Assembly (NCBI GenBank): GCA_945872015.1
Contig: CAMBYJ010000010.1
Span: forward strand, 1 to 17,430
Source: Chitinophaga pinensis
Lineage (GTDB): Bacteria; Bacteroidota; Bacteroidia; AKYH767-A; OLB10
Reading direction: 5' to 3'
DNA length: 17,430 nucleotides
The notes under the pieces were generated by a model that saw nothing but the letters and a program-made list of their open reading frames with translations, had not been told where the DNA came from and made no database searches. The translations under genes and the position numbers were made by a program. Positions 1 through 7,601 of the stretch are shown here, piece after piece (within the stretch, counting starts at the first letter, position 1; every line of letters begins with the position of its first letter).

Positions 1-163
1 CAGCATTGAATATGTCCGGATTATCAAACATAAGTAATTTAAATTGTGTTTTATTATTAAGCTCAATTAATGCGACTACTTCTCAACTAAACGGAGCATT
101 TCTTAACATTCCAACATCAATTTCGACTTGTTACAGCATTTCAATTCCAAACTAACCTTAACT

Positions 164-3100
164 ATGAAAAAAGCTATACTAAACATCAAATTATTTAATA
201 AATTATTTTTAATAATTTTATTAAATATTATTACGATTCAAGGATTTTCACAGGTTAGAAAACCTTTTACACAAAGAACATCTGCATTTACTCCTACAAG
301 GACAATTTATAGTATAAATGGTGATTTCACTATGATTGGCAATACCAATCTTACCTTGCAGAATTATACAACAACGGGCCTTAATAGTAACAACAACATG
401 ATTAAGGTTGATACGGATGGAGATCCGACAACAAATAACTCTTCCTCATCGGAGTTAACATTTTCAACAGAAAATCAGGCTAACCCTGCATGCAGCCAGG
501 TTGTATTTGCTGGACTATATTGGTCGGCGAGAACCGATGGAACGCCAACAGAACTTCAAAAAAGAACAATAAAATTCAAAGGACCTAATCAAAGTAATTA
601 TACTACCTTAGAAGCTACTTCAGGAGATATTTACTATCCAGGCGATGATAATATGTACGTTGGATACGTGGAAGTAACGTCGCTTGTTCAACAAGGAGGC
701 ATTGGAAATTACTCTGTTGCTGATATTGCTTTAACTACTGGTAATGGGGGGTCTACGGGTTATTACGGCGGCTGGGGGCTTGTTGTTGTTTATGAAAATT
801 CAAAAATGCAAAAGCGAGATGTTACTGTATTTGACGGCTATGCCTATGTAGTTGGTGGAACTGCACAATGGAACTTACCAGTTACTGGATTCAATACTGT
901 TTTAAGCGGGCCCGTTAACACAAAACTTGGAATGATTGCCGGCGAAGGTGATGTTGGTATTACGGGTGATAAATTTGAAATTCAAAAGCAAAATACATCT
1001 AACTGGCAACTGTTAAATCACGCAAGTAATGTAACAAACAATTTCTTTAATAGTTCAATTTTTACGGGAAACAATTCGAGAAATCCTAATCTTGTAAATA
1101 ACACAGGAATGGATATCAGTATGTTTACTATTCCTAATGTTAATAATGAGGTAATTACTAATGGTCAAACATCAACTACATTTCGATATAGTTCAACTCA
1201 GGATACTTATATTATATATTCTATTTGTATGGCGGTTGATGCCTACGAACCACTTGTTGAAGGTTTTTTGTCATTAGTTAACATAAACGGCACTCCTACC
1301 TCAAGTTCAAATATAACAGTCAATCCAGGAGATAATGTTCAATATAAAGTTCAAATCCGTAATAAAGGAAATGAACCTGTGAACAATACTAGAATTGAAA
1401 TACCATTACCGTATGCTGCTATATCTTATCTTGGAAGTACTACAAATGCTTACACACCTGCAACAACTACAACACAAACGTATATTGATGCAAATGCAAG
1501 TGCAAATGGATCATTAATATGGGACTTTGGCACACTACCAGTGCCATCAAACCCTGATGACTTACTCGGTGAATTAGTATTTAATCTTAAAGTTTCAGAA
1601 GATTGCGAATTATACCAGAATTATAATTGCGCAGCACCACAAGTAGAGATTAACGGTTCTATTTCTGGGATAGGAGTAAACACAGGAATACAAGTTGATG
1701 ACCAACCATTTTATGTAGGATACACTCAAAACGGTTCTTGTTCATCAGAGCCAGTACTTGGACCATTTAATATTAATATTGATTCCTATAATTGGGTTGC
1801 TACTAACTGTAGCTTGGGCGACACCACGCGTGAATTTTATTTTTGCAATAGAACAACACCAATTCCTATTACTGATGTCATTGGTTTTTACCCAGCGGGA
1901 ACGAGATTTTTTAATACAGGATTAACAATTGAATACACATTAAACAATCCATTTCCTAATCAGGCCGGTATCGCAAATTATAAAGCACTTTTACCATCAG
2001 GATGTTTATTAGCATTTTCATTAACTATCAATAATACTGTAATAAATTCAATTCCTAATGTGTCTACATCAGCAGTTAATTATTGTAACGGAGCACAATC
2101 AATACCTTTGACTGCTACAACTAGCAATCCTTCATATCAGTTATTCTATTTTGAGCCAGGAAGTACTATTGCTCAAACAGCAATAACACCTTCAACATTA
2201 GTAAACGGAACAATAATATACGAAGTAGCAGAAGGTCCTTCTTCAAGTTGTATAAGCACATCAAGAGCAAATATCCCGGTAACCATAAACCCAAATCCTA
2301 CAATAACTGCAACAGTAAATCAAATACCATGTTATGGTTCATATGGCAATGTGGAATTAACAAGTAATGGAGGTACAGGTTTGCTCTCATACAGTAACAA
2401 CAACGCACCAACTACAACCTTGATCGAAGGAGAATATATATACATTGTAATTGATGAAAACGGTTGTACGGATACTACAGTTGCCACAGTTAACCCAGCA
2501 CCTTCCTTACCAAATGCTCCAACTGTAGCATGTTATGAATCCTACGCCTGGAACAGCAACACATGTCAGTATGACATTACAGGAACACAACCTCCTCAAC
2601 CAACTTTATCATGCTGGGCAAATGCAACATTTAACAATTCAACTTGTCAGTGGGATATAACAGGAACACAACCACAGCAACCAACATTAGCATGTTATGA
2701 AACAGCCGAATTTAATAATACAAGCTGTCAGTGGGATGTAACAGGAACTCAACCACAGCAACCTGCATTAGCTTGTTATGAAACCACTACCTTCAACACA
2801 ACATCATGTGCTTGGGATGTAACGGGAACTCAACCACAGCAACCTACATTAGCTTGTTATGAAACCGCTACCTTCAACACAACATCATGTGCTTGGGATG
2901 TAACGGGAACTCAACCACAGCAACCTACATTAGCTTGTTATGAAACTGCTGCATTTAACAATACGACTTGTTCGTGGGATATTTCTGGCAGTCAACCAGC
3001 ACTGCCTGCATTAGCTTGTTATGAAACAGCTACCTTCAACACAACAGCTTGTGCTTGGGATATAACGGGAACACAACCACAACAACCAACATTAGCTTGC

Positions 3101-5218
3101 TACGAGACTGCGTCATTCAATACAACTTCTTGTGCTTGGATTATAACAGGATCTCAACCTTCTGCTCCATCAATTGCTTGTTATGAAACTGCAACTTGGA
3201 ACGGAACAACTTGTCAGTATGATGTAACAGGCACTCAACCGTTGCAGCCTTCTTTAGCTTGCTATCAAACGGCATCATTTAACAGTAATTCTTGTCAATG
3301 GGTGATAACCGGTAGTCAACCTGCGCAACCATCATTACTCTGTTATCAAACAGCGACTTTCAACAATACATCTTGCTGTTGGATAGTAACAGGTAGCAAG
3401 CCTCCAAAGCCAACTTTAGCTTGTTACCAAACTGCTTACTTTAGCAATGTTTACTGTCGTTGGATTGTAAATGGTACACAACCTACACAGCCTTCTCTTG
3501 CTTGTTACCAAACTGCTGCATTTAACAATACAACTTGTTCGTGGGTGGTAACTGGGACACAGCCTTCAGCTCCTACTTTAGCATGTTATCAAACAGCAAG
3601 CTTTAACAATGCAACTTGTACATGGAATGTTTCTGGAAGTCAACCGGCACAACCGACATTAGCTTGTTATGAAACAGCTACCTTCAACGCAACATCATGT
3701 GCATGGGATATAACGGGAACACAACCACAGCAACCAGCATTGGCTTGTTATCAAACGGCATCATTTAACAGTAATTCTTGTCAGTGGGTGGTAACCGGTA
3801 GTCAGCCTGTGCAGCCTTCTTTAGCTTGTTACCAAACAGCTAGCTTCAACACTACATCATGTCAGTGGGATGTAACAGGAACACAACCTGCACAACCAAC
3901 TTTAGCATGTTACCAAACAGCTTCATTCAACACTACATCATGCCAGTGGGATGTAACAGGAACACAACCTGCACAACCAACTTTAGCATGTTACCAAACA
4001 GCTTCATTCAACAATACATCTTGCTCATGGGTTGTAACGGGTTGCAAGCCTCCAAAGCCAACTTTAGCTTGTTATCAAACAGCTTATTTTAGCAATACCT
4101 TTTGCCGTTGGATTGTGAATGGTACTCAACCAACTCAACCGACCTTAGCATGTTATCAATCTGCAACATTCAACAATACATCGTGTTCTTGGGTAGTAAC
4201 TGGATCGCAACCAGCTCAGCCAGCATTAGCTTGTTACCAAACTGCGAACTTTAATTCGACAACTTGCTCTTGGGATGTAACTGGAACTCCAAATTCTCCT
4301 ATTACTACTAATGCGACAACTTGCAGCAGCTATACTTGGAATATTAATGGCCAGACCTATACACAATCTGGCAACTATTACTACAATTCAAATTGTCAAG
4401 ACTATGTGCTATCACTTAACATTACACCTAGTGTTAAAGCGCCTGCTACCCCATCTATTATTTTAGGGCCTACTAATAACCTATGTAACATGCAAAATGT
4501 AGTTTATTCAGTTACTAATGTTACTGGTTTAACATATAATTGGATGGTCCCTTCAGGAGCAACAATTGTTAGCGGACAAGGTACGAATTCAATTATTGTA
4601 AACTTTAGCTCGACATTAGGTTCTTGCAATACTTGCTCTGGCCCACAAATTACTGTTTCAGCTTCTAACGGCTGTTTATCTAGCCCTGTAAGACGTCTTT
4701 CTATTACGATATACCCCAATAAGCCTGGAAGTATTACAGGACCATTTAATACAACTCCAAATCAAATTGTAACCTATAGTATTTTACCAGTTCCTGGCGC
4801 TACATCTTATACATGGCAAAAATCAGCAGGATGGACAATTATTTCTGGACAAGGAACCACAAGTATTCAAGTTATTGCTGGTACCACAAGAGGAAAGATA
4901 TTGGTAAAAGCGAACAATGATTGTGGCTCAAGCGGCTTTAGATTAAAATATGTTAACTCATGTTATACTATTAGAATAATTGGTAATGATGTTAAATCAA
5001 CAACTAAAATATATCCTAATCCAACAAATGGTATTTTAAATATTGAAACATCAAAATCAATAGAAAAAATTGAGATTTTGAATTTGCTAGGATCGGTTAT
5101 TTCTACTTTTGGCAATGAGCGACTTTTAGATTTATCATCTTACCATGATGGCATTTACTTAATACGAACAACCACTGATGAGGGGGTTGAACTTAAAAGA
5201 GTAGAAGTTATTCATTAA
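164..5218 (+). CDS. Giant T9SS-secreted adhesin-like protein with 22 Cys/Trp repeats
   Basis: This 1684-residue protein is probably exported by Sec and carried across the outer membrane by the type IX system to the surface. I start it at the ATG at 164 because MKKAILNIKL followed by a hydrophobic stretch ending in GFSQ (residues 1-30) is a good signal peptide; the frame stays open to a TTG at 128, but those 12 residues would spoil it. Residues about 45-360 form an uncharacterised secreted domain with LYWSA and GWGLVVVYE motifs. Residues 365-480 resemble a DUF11-like domain (NPGDNVQYKVQIRNKGN). Residues 540-780 are Ig/SprB-like. Residues 789-1375 hold 22 repeats of 27 residues, listed separately. 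Then come a CSSYTW module (about 1380-1425), two PKD-like segments (about 1430-1600), and a type A sorting domain from about 1610 with IYPNPTNG and a DGIYLIRT end. No catalytic motif is visible, so a stalk or adhesin role is inferred. There is no Shine-Dalgarno sequence, as is usual in this phylum. Confidence 0.88.
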   Translation: MKKAILNIKLFNKLFLIILLNIITIQGFSQVRKPFTQRTSAFTPTRTIYSINGDFTMIGNTNLTLQNYTTTGLNSNNNMIKVDTDGDPTTNNSSSSELTFSTENQANPACSQVVFAGLYWSARTDGTPTELQKRTIKFKGPNQSNYTTLEATSGDIYYPGDDNMYVGYVEVTSLVQQGGIGNYSVADIALTTGNGGSTGYYGGWGLVVVYENSKMQKRDVTVFDGYAYVVGGTAQWNLPVTGFNTVLSGPVNTKLGMIAGEGDVGITGDKFEIQKQNTSNWQLLNHASNVTNNFFNSSIFTGNNSRNPNLVNNTGMDISMFTIPNVNNEVITNGQTSTTFRYSSTQDTYIIYSICMAVDAYEPLVEGFLSLVNINGTPTSSSNITVNPGDNVQYKVQIRNKGNEPVNNTRIEIPLPYAAISYLGSTTNAYTPATTTTQTYIDANASANGSLIWDFGTLPVPSNPDDLLGELVFNLKVSEDCELYQNYNCAAPQVEINGSISGIGVNTGIQVDDQPFYVGYTQNGSCSSEPVLGPFNINIDSYNWVATNCSLGDTTREFYFCNRTTPIPITDVIGFYPAGTRFFNTGLTIEYTLNNPFPNQAGIANYKALLPSGCLLAFSLTINNTVINSIPNVSTSAVNYCNGAQSIPLTATTSNPSYQLFYFEPGSTIAQTAITPSTLVNGTIIYEVAEGPSSSCISTSRANIPVTINPNPTITATVNQIPCYGSYGNVELTSNGGTGLLSYSNNNAPTTTLIEGEYIYIVIDENGCTDTTVATVNPAPSLPNAPTVACYESYAWNSNTCQYDITGTQPPQPTLSCWANATFNNSTCQWDITGTQPQQPTLACYETAEFNNTSCQWDVTGTQPQQPALACYETTTFNTTSCAWDVTGTQPQQPTLACYETATFNTTSCAWDVTGTQPQQPTLACYETAAFNNTTCSWDISGSQPALPALACYETATFNTTACAWDITGTQPQQPTLACYETASFNTTSCAWIITGSQPSAPSIACYETATWNGTTCQYDVTGTQPLQPSLACYQTASFNSNSCQWVITGSQPAQPSLLCYQTATFNNTSCCWIVTGSKPPKPTLACYQTAYFSNVYCRWIVNGTQPTQPSLACYQTAAFNNTTCSWVVTGTQPSAPTLACYQTASFNNATCTWNVSGSQPAQPTLACYETATFNATSCAWDITGTQPQQPALACYQTASFNSNSCQWVVTGSQPVQPSLACYQTASFNTTSCQWDVTGTQPAQPTLACYQTASFNTTSCQWDVTGTQPAQPTLACYQTASFNNTSCSWVVTGCKPPKPTLACYQTAYFSNTFCRWIVNGTQPTQPTLACYQSATFNNTSCSWVVTGSQPAQPALACYQTANFNSTTCSWDVTGTPNSPITTNATTCSSYTWNINGQTYTQSGNYYYNSNCQDYVLSLNITPSVKAPATPSIILGPTNNLCNMQNVVYSVTNVTGLTYNWMVPSGATIVSGQGTNSIIVNFSSTLGSCNTCSGPQITVSASNGCLSSPVRRLSITIYPNKPGSITGPFNTTPNQIVTYSILPVPGATSYTWQKSAGWTIISGQGTTSIQVIAGTTRGKILVKANNDCGSSGFRLKYVNSCYTIRIIGNDVKSTTKIYPNPTNGILNIETSKSIEKIEILNLLGSVISTFGNERLLDLSSYHDGIYLIRTTTDEGVELKRVEVIH
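2528..4288 (+). repeat. 22 tandem 81-bp units encoding a 27-aa Cys/Trp repeat
   Basis: Residues 789-1375 of the adhesin-like protein are 21 complete units of exactly 27 residues plus a 22nd that ends after its VTGT. A unit reads A-C-Y-[EQ]-T-A-x-F-N-x-T-[ST]-C-x-W, then x-[VI]-[TS]-G-[TS]-Q-P, then x-Q-P-[TSA]-L. Each unit has two cysteines, at positions 2 and 13, a near-invariant W/Y at 15 and a Pro-rich linker. The spacing never slips, so the DNA period is strictly 81 bp. Units 11 and 19 carry a third cysteine and a Lys-Pro linker (PPKP). Units 1 and 9 have Trp in place of Phe at position 8 and Tyr in place of Trp at 15. Disulphide-braced beta modules forming a stalk are an inference. From memory, similar repeats occur in other Bacteroidota secreted proteins, but I know no named family. 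Confidence 0.95.
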
Positions 5219-5234
5219 AATCAGATTTAATTAT

Positions 5235-5272
5235 TGACAAAAAAGCCACTCTTTCAAGTGGCTTTTTTGTCA
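5235..5272 (+). terminator. Rho-independent terminator after the repeat-protein gene
   Basis: A perfect 16-bp stem pairs 5235-5250 with 5257-5272 around a six-base CTTTCA loop. Its GC-rich core is AGCCACT/AGTGGCT and a run of six T lies at 5263-5268 inside the right arm. It begins 17 bases after the stop codon. A matching A-run in the left arm means it could also stop minus-strand transcription. Confidence 0.88.
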
Positions 5273-5368
5273 TCAATCTTATCTATATAATGAATTTGCT
5301 TATTTGAATACTGATTTTTCCTGATCAGATAAATTTTTGAGAATAGTCTTAAATAATAGATTAAAATA

Positions 5369-5396
5369 TTGACTTTTTACTAATTTCATATATACA
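5369..5396 (+). promoter_or_regulatory. Possible promoter upstream of the PKD cargo gene
   Basis: TTGACT at 5369-5374 is followed, after 16 bases, by TATACA at 5391-5396. Read in Bacteroidota terms this is a -33 TTG, a 19-base spacer and a TA beginning the -7 element, but the TTTG half of TAnnTTTG is missing. It lies 22 bases before the ATG at 5419, just after a terminator, so the gene needs a promoter in this interval. The whole interval is very AT-rich and chance matches are likely. Confidence 0.25.
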
Positions 5397-5418
5397 AAAT
5401 AAACATTAATATTTAATT

Positions 5419-7302
5419 ATGAAAACGCCTTTACATCAAATGGTAAAGCTATTTGTTTTTGTTGCTATTGTTACAACCTTCATCAGCAATAAATCATTTG
5501 CTCAAGTCATCAAAACTGAGAGTTTCGATGGCACCACTTTTCAGCCAGCAGGCTGGTCATTAAATCCAATCATCGGAAATCCGGTATGGGTTCGTAGGAC
5601 AGCAGGTCCTAATAATTTATTTTTTCCTCATAGCGGAGCTGCGATGGCAAGATTCTCCATCAGCTTAACACAAACGGGAACCCAACAAGCTTTAATTACT
5701 CCAGTAATTGATTATTCTCAAACAAATGGAGCTACTCCTACTTTCAGCATGTATATGTATCGCGACAGTTTATCAACTGCTGGAGATAGTATCACTGTTA
5801 TGGTAAATACAGCAGCTACTGCTGCAGGTGCAACACGCTTAGGGGCTGTAGCGCGTAGTCGTTATTTTAATCTGCCCAATAACGAATTAAGCAATGGTTG
5901 GTATTTATACACATTCAACATTCCATCAAACTTTAATACAAATACCAACTATATCATTTTAAATGGTACAAGTCAAGGTGGAAGCAATATGTTTGTTGAT
6001 GATGTACAATGGGATGAATACCCTACTCAATGCAGTGGGCAACCTTCAGCAGGTTCGATTTCATCAGCAACGTCATTAATTTGTGGAGGTAATGGTTCAG
6101 CTGATTTAACTATCAGTGGTGGATCGGCAGGATTTGCTGGTATCACTTATCAATGGGAATCCGCTACAGACTCAGTAAATGGTCCGTGGACAGCTTTAGG
6201 AACATCATCAAGCACTATTAATTCAGGAACATTAACATCAACAACTTATTTCCGTTGTTATGTTGGATGTACAGCATCTGGTTTAGCAGACAGTGCTTAT
6301 TACAAAATCATTGTGAACCCTAATCCTAATCCAACAGTAACTACAACACCAAATAGTCCAATAGTAGCTTGCTCTGGAAACTCTGTGACAATTACTGCAA
6401 ATGGCGCAGGAACTTATTCATGGTCGCCTGCTACAGGATTAAACACAACAACAGGAAGTACTGTAATAGCTACATTAACTGCACCTACTACCTATACTAT
6501 TATTGGAACGGATGCATTTGGTTGTACAGGAACTCGCAACGTTACGGTTAATATTTCGAATGCACCAGTATTCAATTTGTTTGCGAACAGAACATCTGTT
6601 TGTGATGGCGATACAACTTTACTAAGAGCATTTACACAAGGTGGTGGACCGGGTGGATTTGGAACTCAATATGCGTGGAGCACTGGCGCAACAGGTAATA
6701 CAACTATAGTAACTGTAAACGGTTCTACTACTTACACCGTAACTGCAACAAATCAGGCAGGTTGTACTTCAACAAACAACATTACAATAAATACAGTTCC
6801 TGGAGTTAATCCAAACTTCGGATATAATACAAACAATCAAGTAATAACATTCTCTGATAGTTCTAATGGTGCAATCAGCTGGTTATGGTTATTTGGTGAT
6901 GGTAATGCTTCATTCTCTCAAAACCCCACTTACAGCTATTCAGCATCGGGAACATATGATGTAACGTTAATTGTTTCTAATGGAGTTTGTGGTTCTGATA
7001 CTATTGTAAAAACTATTACTGTTCAGTTAACAGGATTAGAAAATAATGCATCAGCAATTGGAATGAATGTTTATCCTAATCCGGTTTCTGATATTGCTAC
7101 TATTCAATTTGCTTCTTACGAGTCGACGGCAACTATCTCTGTTGTTAATGCAATCGGACAAGTAGTTTATTCAAAACAAGTTGCTTCTGCAAATGGAAAC
7201 AACTTCAATGAAACAATCGACTTTAGTCAATTAGCCAACGGGATTTATTCTGTTAAAGTAATTACTGCTTCAGAAACTCGTGTTATGCAAATTGTAAAAT
7301 AA
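5419..7302 (+). CDS. T9SS-secreted protein with MAM-like, Ig-like and PKD domains
   Basis: This 627-residue protein is predicted to be surface-exposed or secreted. Residues 1-29 are a signal peptide ending SFAQ. Residues about 30-200 look like a jelly-roll MAM or choice-of-anchor-J type module: it opens with ESFDG and a PAGW motif and closes with MFVDDVQWDE, typical of cleaved-adhesin-like domains that bind sugars or proteins. Residues 205-300 and 303-460 are Ig-like segments with YQWES, YSWSPATG and YAWSTGAT motifs. Residues about 464-536 are a PKD domain with FGDG at 492-495 and the SASGTYDVTLIVSN strand. Residues 545-627 are a type A sorting domain with YPNP at 552-555 and NGIYSVKV near the end. 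I see no catalytic residues. The ATG at 5419 is the only sensible start and has no Shine-Dalgarno sequence. It lies between two terminators, so it is probably monocistronic. The adhesin role is inferred. Confidence 0.88.
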   Translation: MKTPLHQMVKLFVFVAIVTTFISNKSFAQVIKTESFDGTTFQPAGWSLNPIIGNPVWVRRTAGPNNLFFPHSGAAMARFSISLTQTGTQQALITPVIDYSQTNGATPTFSMYMYRDSLSTAGDSITVMVNTAATAAGATRLGAVARSRYFNLPNNELSNGWYLYTFNIPSNFNTNTNYIILNGTSQGGSNMFVDDVQWDEYPTQCSGQPSAGSISSATSLICGGNGSADLTISGGSAGFAGITYQWESATDSVNGPWTALGTSSSTINSGTLTSTTYFRCYVGCTASGLADSAYYKIIVNPNPNPTVTTTPNSPIVACSGNSVTITANGAGTYSWSPATGLNTTTGSTVIATLTAPTTYTIIGTDAFGCTGTRNVTVNISNAPVFNLFANRTSVCDGDTTLLRAFTQGGGPGGFGTQYAWSTGATGNTTIVTVNGSTTYTVTATNQAGCTSTNNITINTVPGVNPNFGYNTNNQVITFSDSSNGAISWLWLFGDGNASFSQNPTYSYSASGTYDVTLIVSNGVCGSDTIVKTITVQLTGLENNASAIGMNVYPNPVSDIATIQFASYESTATISVVNAIGQVVYSKQVASANGNNFNETIDFSQLANGIYSVKVITASETRVMQIVK

Positions 7303-7322
7303 TTTTACTTCGATTTAAGTTT

Positions 7323-7351
7323 AAATCCCCGCCATAAGCGGGGATTTTTTT
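7323..7351 (+). terminator. Rho-independent terminator after the PKD cargo gene
   Basis: A 10-bp stem AAATCCCCGC (7323-7332) pairs with GCGGGGATTT (7338-7347) around the loop CATAA, and seven T run from 7345 to 7351. It starts 20 bases after the stop codon. On the minus strand the stem is followed only by ATTTAAAC-like sequence, so it would be a weaker stop for the opposing sortilin-like gene. Confidence 0.9.
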
Positions 7352-7406
7352 AGAACTTAATTGTTGATTTCTTATTCAAGATAATAACACACGAACTATT
7401 ATTTAG

Positions 7407-7601
7407 AATAAAAAAGACAGTGCGAATTGGGCATGGAATGAATGCGTAAAAAGAGATTCAACTAATGCACAAGCAAAACAGTTACTAGTCAATCCCGTTT
7501 GGTGAATAAAAAAAGATAATTATACCTAAGGATTTTATCAGATTCGATTTATTGATACGAATGGAACTTCTTCAACCAGGAAATTGCAAGTCTTTCATTA
7601 G
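7407..7601 (+). pseudogene. Probable relic of a T9SS cargo gene C-terminus
   Basis: In one plus-strand frame, 7530-7601 encodes 23 residues beginning GFYQIRFIDTNG and ending in a Lys-Leu-Gln-Val-Phe-His tail before TAG. This matches the last strands of a type A sorting domain, such as the NGIYSVKV end of the intact neighbour. The same frame upstream, interrupted by TAA at 7527 and TGA at 7503, gives a 32-codon piece (7407-7502) ending LLVNPVW, which could be the remains of the YPNP region. A TAG at 7404 precedes that. No start codon, signal peptide or full sorting domain survives, so I read it as a decayed and internally deleted cargo gene. Its stop overlaps the stop of the minus-strand gene by three bases. 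The 23-residue tail is the strong part; the upstream piece may be chance. Apart from this and the terminator, 7303-7597 holds nothing I recognise. Confidence 0.45.

Noticed and set aside
3..155. Plus-strand open frame running in from the left edge to a TAA at 153
   Set aside because: It has almost no charged residues, lies in AT-rich sequence directly before the first gene and resembles nothing I know. It could be the end of a gene outside the window, but the sequence does not show it.
128..163. TTG-initiated 12-residue extension of the giant repeat protein
   Set aside because: The ATG at 164 gives a clean signal peptide; the extension would put a polar segment before it.
3859..4092. 77-codon open frame in another plus-strand frame
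   Set aside because: It is the alternate reading of the 81-bp repeats and is itself periodic for that reason.
4504..4719. 71-codon minus-strand open frame
   Set aside because: It lies antisense to the PKD-like segments of the repeat protein and has no signal or family features.
6369..6551. 60-codon plus-strand open frame
   Set aside because: It is a shadow of the Ig-like coding region, with a Cys/Tyr-rich composition typical of out-of-frame reading.
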